Source of the DNA: CAYWTX01 sp964461295
GTDB lineage: Bacteria > Planctomycetota > Phycisphaerae > SM23-33
Direction of reading: 5' to 3'
Assembly: GCA_964461295.1 (NCBI GenBank)
Contig: CAYWTX010000453.1
Span: 1 to 33,603, forward strand
DNA length: 33,603 bases
The notes below the pieces were generated by a model, which was given only the letters and a program-made list of their open reading frames with translations, ran no database searches and had not been told where the DNA came from. This document shows positions 23,321 through 29,987 of this stretch, piece after piece; positions within the stretch are counted from its first letter, which is position 1, and the number at the start of each line of letters is the position of its first letter. A program made the translations under genes and the position numbers.

Positions 23321-24631
23321 ATGAAACGCGGCACGAAGACCAAGGCGCTGAGCCGGCGGGAATTCCTCAAGGGCGCGGCGGCGGCGGGAGCGCTGGCCGC
23401 CGCCGCGCGGGCGATCCCGTCGGGCGCCCTGGGCGCCCCGGGCCGCGCGCCTGCCGGCGAGCGGATCGTGATGGGCGCCATCGGCGTCGGGGGGCGCGGC
23501 GGCTACGACCTGAGCATCCTGCTGCAGGACAAGGGCGTGCAGTTCGTGGCCGTCTGCGACGTGCAGCAGACCCGTCGCGACGCAGCCAAGAACATCGTCG
23601 ACCGCAGGTACGGCAACAGCGACTGTGTCGCCTACCGCGATTTCCGCGAGATGCTGGCCGGCGCCAGGGGCCTCGACGCCGTGCTGATCGCCACCGGCGA
23701 CCGCTGGCACACGCAGGCCTCCATCCTGGCCATGAGGGCCGGACTCCATGTGTTCTGCGAGAAGCCCAACACGATGACCGTGGCCGAGGGGCAGGCGCTG
23801 GTCGGCGCCGCCCGCCGCTACGGATGCGTCTTCCAGGCCGGTATGCAGCGGCTCAGCGAGGCCAACTTCGTCTTCGCCGACGAACTCGCCCGCAGCGGGC
23901 GGCTGGGCAGGCTGCACACCGTCCGCGCCCACATCCTCCCGTTCCGGATGAGGACCGACGCCCTGCCGCCCCAGCCGCAGCCCGACCGCGAATCGCTCGA
24001 CTGGGATCTGTGGCTTGGTCCGGCGCCCTGGCGGCCGTTCAACCGCGGCTACCTCGGCGGCTGCGGCGCGTGGCTGGATTACTACGATTTCGGCACGGGC
24101 GTGGCCGGATGGGGCAGCCACACCTTCTGCCAGTGTCAGTCGGCCATGGACCTGAAGGAGACCTCGGCCGTGGAATACGAGTACCCCGGCAACGACAACG
24201 CCGAAGGGTTCACACTCCGCTACGCCAACGGCGTCAAGCTGGTCATGCACATCCAGGGCTGGCGCGGCACCTGCGGCGTTCGCTACGAGGGCGACGAAGG
24301 CTGGGTTTCCGTGGCCGACGGTTACAGCCGCCCCGACGTGTCCGCCCCGGCGCTGCTGGAGGACTACCAGAAGCTGGTGAGCGCCTACACCGCACGGACC
24401 GGCCGGCCCATGCACCACCTTGCCGACTTCCTGGACGGCGTGCGCAAAGGCCGGACGTGCGTCGCCAACGAGGTCGTCGCCCATCGCACGATGACGACCA
24501 ATCACGCCGCCAATGTCTGCATGCTGCTGAAGCGCAACGTGCGCTGGGACCCGCTCGCGGAGCGGTTCATCGGCGACGACGAGGCCAACCTGTTCCTGTC
24601 CCGCGCCATGCGGGCGCCTTGGCGGACGTAA
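23321..24631 (+). CDS. Tat-exported Gfo/Idh/MocA oxidoreductase
   Basis: 436 aa. Twin-arginine signal LSRREFLKGAAAAG (10-23). The Rossmann domain begins IVMGAIGVGGRGGYD (49-63), continues VAVCDV (77-82) and LDAVLIATGDRWH (118-130), and ends with EKPNT (147-151), where Lys148 is the family's conserved catalytic/cofactor Lys. The C-terminal alpha/beta sheet domain has WDLWLGPAPW, a GGCGAWLDYYDFGTGVAGWGSH segment with the candidate His of the active site, and the YEGDEGWVSV loop. Family members oxidise or reduce sugars and inositols with a tightly bound nicotinamide cofactor, and Tat export fits a pre-bound cofactor. GAGG about 5 nt before the ATG at 23321 supports the start. Confidence 0.92.
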   Translation: MKRGTKTKALSRREFLKGAAAAGALAAAARAIPSGALGAPGRAPAGERIVMGAIGVGGRGGYDLSILLQDKGVQFVAVCDVQQTRRDAAKNIVDRRYGNSDCVAYRDFREMLAGARGLDAVLIATGDRWHTQASILAMRAGLHVFCEKPNTMTVAEGQALVGAARRYGCVFQAGMQRLSEANFVFADELARSGRLGRLHTVRAHILPFRMRTDALPPQPQPDRESLDWDLWLGPAPWRPFNRGYLGGCGAWLDYYDFGTGVAGWGSHTFCQCQSAMDLKETSAVEYEYPGNDNAEGFTLRYANGVKLVMHIQGWRGTCGVRYEGDEGWVSVADGYSRPDVSAPALLEDYQKLVSAYTARTGRPMHHLADFLDGVRKGRTCVANEVVAHRTMTTNHAANVCMLLKRNVRWDPLAERFIGDDEANLFLSRAMRAPWRT

Positions 24632-25251
24632 CCGGGGGCGGCCATGTCCGGCGCGCCGCCGGCGTCCAGGCAGATAACCTTGCCCCGGGTGCTGACCAGG
24701 CAGACCCGCCCGCTCTCTACGGCCGCGATCGCCGCCTTCTGGACCTCGCTTGGCCTGTCCGCCACGCCGCCGCTCCCCGCGGGAACTCGCCGGCCGGCCG
24801 CACGCTCGTCCGCTGCCTTGAACCGCCGAACGCCCGCCATGTTCCCGCGTCCTCCTCGCGGGGAAACACGGCTTCTCACGCGAAGACGGCCTGACGACGC
24901 TGGCCCGCTGCCGGACGCTCAACCCCCGCTTGGCCAGGGCTTCGCCGGGGCAGGCGTTCACCTCCTTCGCGTGCCGCGGCCGGGCGGCTGCTTCTGCCCA
25001 AGCCCCGCCGCCGGCGGCGAAGGACCGGGACAACTGCCAAAGGCAACGGCAAGAAAAACCGGTCGCATACCCGTTTATCGCGTTCATCGCGTCTATTGTT
25101 CAGTTGTCAGCCGAGAACGGGCGAAGTAGCCTGCGGACGCGGGGCGATGGCCCGGGCGATGGAGGGTTCGTTGCGGTTGGGCCGTGCCAAGGCGGGCGGC
25201 TCCGCGCATGGTTCGCGCCGGCGGCGATGCCGGGAACAGGGAGACAACGCG
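24632..25251. other. Intergenic region, mostly non-coding
   Basis: Apart from the possible PQQ-repeat remnant at 24640-24762, no credible gene is seen on either strand over 620 bp. Open stretches here have mixed codon character. It may be decayed coding DNA. Confidence 0.45.
24640..24762 (-). pseudogene. Possible remnant of a PQQ-repeat beta-propeller gene
   Basis: On the minus strand an open stretch reads SEVQKAAIAAVESGRVCLV followed by STRGKVICLDAGG. The pattern GRV-x-x-x-S-x-x-GKV-x-CLDA-x-G is typical of a PQQ-like propeller blade (quinoprotein/BamB type). No start codon, no second blade and no complete gene surround it, so it would be a fragment. Evidence is one motif only. Confidence 0.33.
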
Positions 25252-25920
25252 ATGAAGAAGTCCGCGACCCAGGTGAATCGAGTGATGATCGTGGACGACC
25301 ACCCCATCATGCGGGCCGGGCTGCGGCAACTGCTCGGCCAGGAACCTGATCTCGAAGTCTGCGGTGAGGCCGAGGACGCGGCGGGCGCCCTGCGGGCGCT
25401 CGAGAAGGGCAGCGCCGACATCGTCATCGCCGACATCTCCCTGAAGGACTCCAGCGGGCTGGAACTCATCAAGGACCTCCGCATCCGCTTCCCGCACCTG
25501 CCGGTCCTGGTGCTCTCGATGCACGAGGAGGCGTTCTACGCCGAGCGCGCCCTCCGCGCCGGCGCCAAGGGCTACGTCGCCAAGGCCGACGCCACCTCCC
25601 GCATCGTCGACGCCGTGCGGCGCGTCCTGGGCGGGCAGGTCTATGTGAGCGAGAAGCTGGCCGGCAAGCTGCTGGGGCGCATCGTGGCCGGCGGCGGCTC
25701 GGGGCCGGTGGGCGTCGAGTCGCTCAGCGACCGCGAGTTCGAGGTATTCGAGATGATCGGCCAGGGGCTGGAGCTGCGCGAGATCGCGTTGCGCCTGCAC
25801 CTGAGCATCAAGACGGTGGAAGCCCACCGCGAGAACATGCGCAGGAAGCTGGACCTCGCCTCCTCGGCGGAACTGTACCGCTACGCCGTCCAGTGGACAC
25901 AGTACGAAAAGGGATCGTGA
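25252..25920 (+). CDS. NarL/LuxR-family response regulator
   Basis: 222 aa, the standard length. Receiver domain 9-130: acidic pair Asp15/Asp16 (VMIVDDHPIM), phospho-acceptor Asp61 (VIADISLKD), Ser89 (LVLSM) and Lys111 (GYVAKAD). LuxR-type helix-turn-helix 156-215: LSDREFEVFEMIGQGLELREI and LSIKTVEAHRENMRRKL. It binds DNA as a dimer after phosphorylation by a histidine kinase. No kinase gene is adjacent, so it is an orphan within the window. AGGGAG at 25238-25243, 8 nt before the ATG at 25252, decides the start. Confidence 0.95.
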   Translation: MKKSATQVNRVMIVDDHPIMRAGLRQLLGQEPDLEVCGEAEDAAGALRALEKGSADIVIADISLKDSSGLELIKDLRIRFPHLPVLVLSMHEEAFYAERALRAGAKGYVAKADATSRIVDAVRRVLGGQVYVSEKLAGKLLGRIVAGGGSGPVGVESLSDREFEVFEMIGQGLELREIALRLHLSIKTVEAHRENMRRKLDLASSAELYRYAVQWTQYEKGS

Positions 25921-26099
25921 TCGGCTTCTTCCCGGGCCCGGTCGCCTCCCCAACGGGGCCCGTGGTCCGAAGGGATTCCTTCGCGGCTCGATTGTCTCTC
26001 CATTCTGCTCTTCCTCGGTCATTGCCCTGCCTTCGGCCTAGGTCGAACTCCTACCCTCACTAGGTTTCGTACCAACGCCACTTCGGGTTGCCCGTCCAA

Positions 26100-26127
26100 T
26101 TGCCCCCTCCCGCCGCGAATCTATGAT
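26100..26127 (+). promoter_or_regulatory. Candidate sigma-70 promoter of the sigma-factor gene
   Basis: TTGCCC (26100-26105), a 16-nt spacer and TATGAT (26122-26127) lie about 84 nt before the start codon. Good -10, partial -35. Confidence 0.5.
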
Positions 26128-26210
26128 TTCCACGTGCCGAACACGTCCGGCGCGCGGCTGGCGGGTGGCCGCGACGTGCAAGCTGAAACGGGTCACAAAA
26201 GGAGATTCCT

Positions 26211-27173
26211 ATGGTCGCCTGGGAGACAGCCGCGAATTCCGCGATGCTCACCGCAACGGCCGACGCCGCCGTTGCCGTCGTGCCGGATCGTATCGCCCTT
26301 TGCCTCGGTGAAGTGGAGAGACAGGCTTACCTTCGCGCAATGCAGGAGACGGAGTACGTCGCTCACCCCTCCTTCTCCGACCCGGCCGCGGAGGCGAAGT
26401 TCGGCTGCGAGCTGAACATCGAACTGCCGCAATGGATCGGCGTCACAGACGACGGGGAAGAGGTGCGCTGGGGCGCCGGGCGCAGCAAGGCCCTGCGCGG
26501 CTTCGAGGAGGAGGCCCTGTTCCTGGGCTACAACTACGCCCGGTATCGCCTGGCGGCCCTGGTAGCCCAGCAGCGCCGCGAGTCGACGTTGCCGCGCGCC
26601 AGAGAGATCATCCGCTGGCACGAGCGGGCGATGAAGGTCCGCGCCGACCTGGTGCGGGCGAACCTGCCGCTGGTGCTGGCCATGGTGAAACGCGCCCGCG
26701 GCAGCGACGTGGAATTCGCCGAGGCTGTTTCCGAAGGCAACCTGGCGCTGCTGCGAAGCGTGGAGAAGTTCGACGTCGCGCGCGGTTTCAAGTTCTCGAC
26801 CTACGCCTGCCGCGCAATCCTCAAGGGCATGGCCCGCCTGGCCATGCGGGCCGGGCGGTACCGCCGGCACTTCGCCGTGGCGTTCGACCCCGAACTGGAG
26901 CGCAGCGACGAGGACTCCAACCGGCACGAGCGCCAGCACCAGGCCTCGCTGGAGACGCTGCGGCAGGCGCTGTCCTCCAGGGCCACCGGCCTGACCGACC
27001 TGGAACGTCGCGTGGTCACCGAACGGTTCGCCATCTGCTGCGAGGACACCAAGAAACGCACGCTGGCCCAAGTGGGCAAAGTCGTCGGCCTGAGCAACGA
27101 ACGCGTCTGCCAGATCCAGAACAGCGCCCTGTGGAAGCTCCGCGTGGCGTGCAGCCAGTTGCAGGGCGCGTAG
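26211..27173 (+). CDS. Sigma-70 family RNA polymerase sigma factor, compact
   Basis: 320 aa. The N-terminal 90 residues match no sigma region I recognise (LPQWIGVTDDGEEVRWG). A sigma-1.2-like helix (RGFEEEALFLGYNYARYRL, 96-114) leads to region 2 (146-220): VRANLPLVLAMVKRARG, EAVSEGNLALLRSVEKFD, GFKFSTYACRAILKGMARL. These include the -10-recognising helix. Region 4 (258-315) has LTDLERRVVTERF and an HTH ending GKVVGLSNERVCQIQNSALWKLR. Only about 38 residues separate regions 2 and 4, too few for a normal region 3. Region 2 is RpoD-like, so this is a group-3-type alternative sigma factor. AAAAGGAG 6 nt before the ATG is a strong ribosome binding site. Confidence 0.92.
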   Translation: MVAWETAANSAMLTATADAAVAVVPDRIALCLGEVERQAYLRAMQETEYVAHPSFSDPAAEAKFGCELNIELPQWIGVTDDGEEVRWGAGRSKALRGFEEEALFLGYNYARYRLAALVAQQRRESTLPRAREIIRWHERAMKVRADLVRANLPLVLAMVKRARGSDVEFAEAVSEGNLALLRSVEKFDVARGFKFSTYACRAILKGMARLAMRAGRYRRHFAVAFDPELERSDEDSNRHERQHQASLETLRQALSSRATGLTDLERRVVTERFAICCEDTKKRTLAQVGKVVGLSNERVCQIQNSALWKLRVACSQLQGA

Positions 27174-27281
27174 AACGCCGGCCGGGGACGCCGGCCGCGG
27201 AGATCGCAAAGAAACCAGCGAGGTCTTTGCCCGCTTGCCCGCTTGCCCGGTGAGCCGGTGTCCGCTCTTCAGCCTGAAAGG

Positions 27282-27467
27282 CTGAGAGCTTGTGGAAGAA
27301 TCGCAGAAGCGGCCTTGTCTCTCTTCGCCCGGAAGCGGCGATCAGGATCTAGCCTGGGGCGTAAGCCCACGGTGGACAAAGAATTAGGCGCAGAGACCCG
27401 AAGGGGCGACAGAAGGCGTCCAGCGTGGGGCAAACCTGCGAGATCCAATTCTTTCACAAGCTCTGAG
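27282..27467. mobile_element. MITE-like element with 22-nt terminal inverted repeats
   Basis: Left end CTGAGAGCTTGTGGAAGAAT (27282-27301, continuing CG) and right end (27446-27467) are inverted copies with three mismatches over 22 nt. The enclosed 186 bp carry no gene but include the dispersed hairpin core CCCGAAGGGGCGACAGAA (27397-27414), which also occurs at 2229-2246, and a second hairpin (GGGGCGTAAGCCC, 27355-27367). It looks like a non-autonomous mobile or dispersed palindromic element; no target-site duplication was confirmed. Confidence 0.55.
27397..27414. repeat. Dispersed 18-nt core (copy 2)
   Basis: Exact match to 2229-2246 (CCCGAAGGGGCGACAGAA). It lies inside the inverted-repeat-bounded element. 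Confidence 0.75.
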
Positions 27468-27509
27468 TAGCTGGTCCTTCCCCATCGTGGACGGTTGAAG
27501 CATGCCGGA

Positions 27510-27544
27510 TTCGAAGAAGCCCCGGCCATGCCAGGCCGGGGCTT
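27510..27544 (-). terminator. Intrinsic terminator downstream of lexA
   Basis: Read on the minus strand, AAGCCCCGGCC (27544-27534), a 6-nt loop and GGCCGGGGCTT (27527-27517) form a perfect 11-bp stem. A short pyrimidine tract (CTTC) follows. It lies 41 nt past the lexA stop codon. Confidence 0.7.
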
Positions 27545-27585
27545 GGAAGGAGGGCGGACGCAAAGTGGCGGCCTGGCCGCCGCGG

Positions 27586-28197
27586 TTACATCACGCGGAG
27601 GACGCCGACCACCACGCCGCGGACGTCCACGTTGCTGGAGTAGATCGGCTGGTACTTCGGGTTGGCCGGCTGGAGGCGCACGCGGCCGGACTCCCGGTAG
27701 AACTTCTTCAGCGTGGCCTCGGTCTGGTCGACGACGGCGACGACGGTTTCGCCGTTGCGGGGGCTGGTGCGTCGCTCGCAGACGACGAAGTCGCCGTCGC
27801 GGATCTGCTCCTCGATCATGCTGTCGCCGGTGACGCGAAGGACGAAGGTCTCGTTGGAGCGATGGAACACCTCTTCCAGGTCGATCGTCTCGGGGTCCTC
27901 AATGGCCTCGATGGGTCTGCCGGCGGCGATGCGGCCGACCAGGGGCAGCCGCGTGGGCTTGTCTTCGGGGAACTCAACCTTCGGAGAGACCTGCAAAGAG
28001 CGAGCCTTGTGCTTGGCCCCACGCAACAGGGCGCCCTTTTTTTCGAGTGCCCCGGCGTGCTCGAACACCGTGACCTTGGTCAGGCCGAGCGAGTCGCCAA
28101 TCTCCTGCATCGTCGGGGAATAGCCGTTGTGGGAGCGGTAGTCCCTGATGTAGCGGAGGATTTCCATCTGCCTGGGAGTAATGTTCATCGTGTTCAT
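27586..28197 (-). CDS. lexA: LexA repressor
   Basis: 203 aa. An N-terminal winged helix (5-66: TPRQMEILRYIRDY, YSPTMQEIGDSLGL, KVTVFEHAGALEKKG) binds SOS operators. The S24-type self-cleaving domain has the cleavage bond Ala92-Gly93 (RIAAGRP), the nucleophile Ser126 (GDSM) and the general base Lys164 (ATLKKF). RecA-activated self-cleavage de-represses DNA-repair genes. GAGGTG 6 nt before the ATG at 28197 supports the first of two nearby ATGs. The start lies inside an overlapping open frame that begins upstream, and the terminator at 27510-27544 ends the transcript. Confidence 0.96.
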   Translation of the reverse strand: MNTMNITPRQMEILRYIRDYRSHNGYSPTMQEIGDSLGLTKVTVFEHAGALEKKGALLRGAKHKARSLQVSPKVEFPEDKPTRLPLVGRIAAGRPIEAIEDPETIDLEEVFHRSNETFVLRVTGDSMIEEQIRDGDFVVCERRTSPRNGETVVAVVDQTEATLKKFYRESGRVRLQPANPKYQPIYSSNVDVRGVVVGVLRVM

Positions 28198-28747
28198 CGT
28201 TCACCTCTGGGCCGCGCGAGGCGGCAAGGGTAAATCCTCGTCCGGCAGCGACGCGCGCGCCGCCGGGCAGGTTGATCGCAATGCTCACAAGTTCGACGTT
28301 CGCTTCGGCCAGGACCTCGTGCTGCCTGGGCCGCGGCGGCGTAATGGACCGCGACGTCTGCCGCGGCTTGCCCACGGCTGCATCCAGGACGACGCGAACT
28401 GCCGACGTTCCCGCCAGCGCCGCCTTCCGGGCGGCCATGGCCCGCACCAGCCCGGCCGCCTGGGTCTGCGCCGGCGGCGCCGCCGTCGTGGGGCGGCGCC
28501 GAATCGCCTGCACGACCTCGCGGATGGCCGTGACGAACGACACGCGCCGCCTTGGCGGCGATCCCGGCGGGCGAAGGTCGATTCCGCCGCAGCCCAGACT
28601 CACCACCGGCACTTCCAGACCCAGCCGGTTGATCTTGTCCTGGAGGCTCTCGGCTGCCGCCTCGTGCGGCAGTGGAGTCGAGCCCCGTGGCCAGGCGGAG
28701 CTGTAATCGCCGCCGGGACCGAACTGGCAAATCGGTACGTCTGTCAT
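27974..28747 (-). CDS. Unknown protein overlapping lexA in another frame
   Basis: Open from the ATG at 28747 (AAGGTG 8 nt upstream; another ATG lies at 28777) to a stop at 27974, 257 aa if read straight through. Residues 1-183 look coding: high G+C in third positions and ordinary composition, including DKINRLGLEVPVVSLGCGGIDL and VLAEANVELVSIAINLPGG. The last 74 residues overlap lexA in a different frame and look like shadow sequence. The alternative frame that ends at 28194 would share ATGA with the lexA start, so a -1 shift (programmed, a true mutation, or an assembly error) would give a normal coupled pair. I recognise no family. It is the promoter-proximal gene of the lexA transcript; a role in SOS regulation or repair is possible but unsupported. 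Confidence 0.6.
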   Translation of the reverse strand: MTDVPICQFGPGGDYSSAWPRGSTPLPHEAAAESLQDKINRLGLEVPVVSLGCGGIDLRPPGSPPRRRVSFVTAIREVVQAIRRRPTTAAPPAQTQAAGLVRAMAARKAALAGTSAVRVVLDAAVGKPRQTSRSITPPRPRQHEVLAEANVELVSIAINLPGGARVAAGRGFTLAASRGPEVNDEHDEHYSQADGNPPLHQGLPLPQRLFPDDAGDWRLARPDQGHGVRARRGTRKKGRPVAWGQAQGSLFAGLSEG

Positions 28748-28860
28748 GTCACCCACACCTTTCGAACCGTCGGCCATCGTGTGTCCGGCGAACCGGCGAG
28801 GCCGATGAAGATCCCAGCGTTGGTGTCGGCGACGAAGCCGTTTTGGCTTCTGTTCGCCGA

Positions 28861-28889
28861 ATTCTAGCCTAACGTCGGCATTGCGTCAA
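28861..28889 (-). promoter_or_regulatory. Strong sigma-70 promoter of the lexA transcript
   Basis: On the minus strand: TTGACG (28889-28884), a 17-nt spacer, TAGAAT (28866-28861). Predicted start of transcription is near 28854, followed by a 6-bp stem-loop (GAAGCC/GGCTTC, 28834-28850). No classical SOS box was recognised nearby. Confidence 0.75.
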
Positions 28890-29055
28890 GCGAAACATGA
28901 ACAATTCTCTAACGGATTTTCCCAGCCGGGGCGGCCGGGGCTGGCACATCCACATGTGGGGTGTACTCGCGGGCGCACCCCAATTAGTGGCATGTGAGCT
29001 ATCGGCTTGCCCTACCTCGAGCCTTTACGAGAAATGGATCGCGTCGGCGGCCGGC
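28890..29055. other. Intergenic region
   Basis: Between the lexA promoter and the terminator of the small gene at 29206-29502. No gene or repeat supported. Confidence 0.5.
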
Positions 29056-29100
29056 AAAGAAAGTCGCGACATGGCGCACACAAACGCGCCACGTCGCGAC
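29056..29100 (-). terminator. Intrinsic terminator of the small coiled-coil gene
   Basis: On the minus strand a 15-bp stem with one mismatch (arms 29100-29086 and 29077-29063, 8-nt loop) is followed by TTTCTTT (29062-29056). It lies about 105 nt beyond the stop of the 29206-29502 gene. Confidence 0.85.
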
Positions 29101-29205
29101 TGACTGCGGCCATCCGCCCAGTGGCTTCCGGGGGGGAGGTGGGCGGGTCGGCCAAGGATCATGAGATACCGCGCCGGGCAGGGGCGAGAGCCTGTCCGGC
29201 ATGCT

Positions 29206-29502
29206 TCACAGCAAGGTGCCTTCGTCCTCCTTTCGGTCATCGGGGTCGCTGTTGTGCCTTGCCTCCAGCATCTGGCGAAGGTACCGGTTCTCCCGCCGAG
29301 TAGCCTCCAGGTCGAATACGAGGTATTTCATCTGGAGACGCAGTTGTTCGAGGGCACTCTCGATCGATTCCACGTCGCCGCGGCCTTCGGGGGCGTAAAC
29401 TCCCTGGCTGGCATTCTGGCCGGCAACTGAGCCGGCGAACGGCAGAGCCGTCATGATGGTGAGCAGATCGCCCAGTCTTGCACTGATGGCCGCCTCATTC
29501 AT
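29206..29502 (-). CDS. Small coiled-coil protein of unknown function
   Basis: 98 aa. A short hydrophobic stretch (LTIMTALPFAGSVAG, 14-28) could be a signal or membrane segment. A heptad-like coiled coil follows at about 48-80 (SIESALEQLRLQMKYLVFDLEATRRENRYL), then an acidic tail (DPDDRKEDEG). GAGGAG 6 nt before the ATG at 29502 is an excellent ribosome binding site and a strong terminator follows, so it appears to be a single-gene transcription unit. No family recognised. Confidence 0.75.
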   Translation of the reverse strand: MNEAAISARLGDLLTIMTALPFAGSVAGQNASQGVYAPEGRGDVESIESALEQLRLQMKYLVFDLEATRRENRYLRQMLEARHNSDPDDRKEDEGTLL

Positions 29503-29987
29503 GGCAGCTCCTCTCCAAAATGTTTTCCTCGGCCCAAGAAACGAACTGGCCGCTCGTGCGTCTCAAGAAGGATAGACAACAGCCGTGCCAGGAAGCGAAT
29601 CCCGGCCGCTCCGCGAATCTCATACTGTAATAGTCTGTTAAAGAAACAGTTATAACTGCATGGCTAAGATGGTAAGACAGAGAGACTGTACAGTGTATGC
29701 AGGCGATGCACAGGATGGGCAACGTAAGAAACGCCGCGGCCACAGGAGAACCGCACAAGTACCCCTGATGTTGGGCACTTCGGCGTGTCCGGTTGTCTTT
29801 GCCACCAGGGCGGCCACCAATGTTTACGGAAAGCAACGGTGTTGCCGATCGGCAACGTTGCCGGCTGCCAGCGAAGTCGCGGATACTTTCGCCGAATCCC
29901 CATGGCCTGGCCGTAGTTCCTTGTGCATGCGGTAACGAAACTGCCGGAAGTTCCCAACCAAACGGCCAGGATGGTCAATATAGAGCT
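29503..29987. other. AT-richer intergenic region with palindromes
   Basis: No credible gene. It is visibly lower in G+C than its surroundings near 29620-29700. It contains the stem-loop CTGTT-AAAGA-AACAG (29635-29649), the perfect palindrome ACTGTACAGT (29685-29694) and the perfect 16-bp palindrome GTTGCCGATCGGCAAC (29841-29856). Confidence 0.55.

Noticed and set aside
25934..25966. Terminator after the response-regulator gene
   Set aside because: CGGGCCC/GGGGCCCG can pair but no T-tract follows, so it is not called.
27176..27196. Terminator after the sigma-factor gene
   Set aside because: GCCGGC repeats can form a 6-bp stem but the arms are self-palindromic and no T-tract follows.
28181..28867. 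Plus-strand open frame opposite the gene upstream of lexA
   Set aside because: Arg/Gly/Pro-rich shadow composition; the minus frame has coding-type codon usage and a strong promoter.
28780..28920. LexA operator (SOS box) near the lexA promoter
   Set aside because: Searched for CTGT-N8-ACAG, CGAAC-N4-GTTCG and GTTC-N7-GTTC types; only partial half-sites were found, so no operator is called.
28897..29103. 68-codon plus-strand open frame starting MNNSL
   Set aside because: No ribosome binding site, no domain, and its 3' part runs through the hairpin of a minus-strand terminator.
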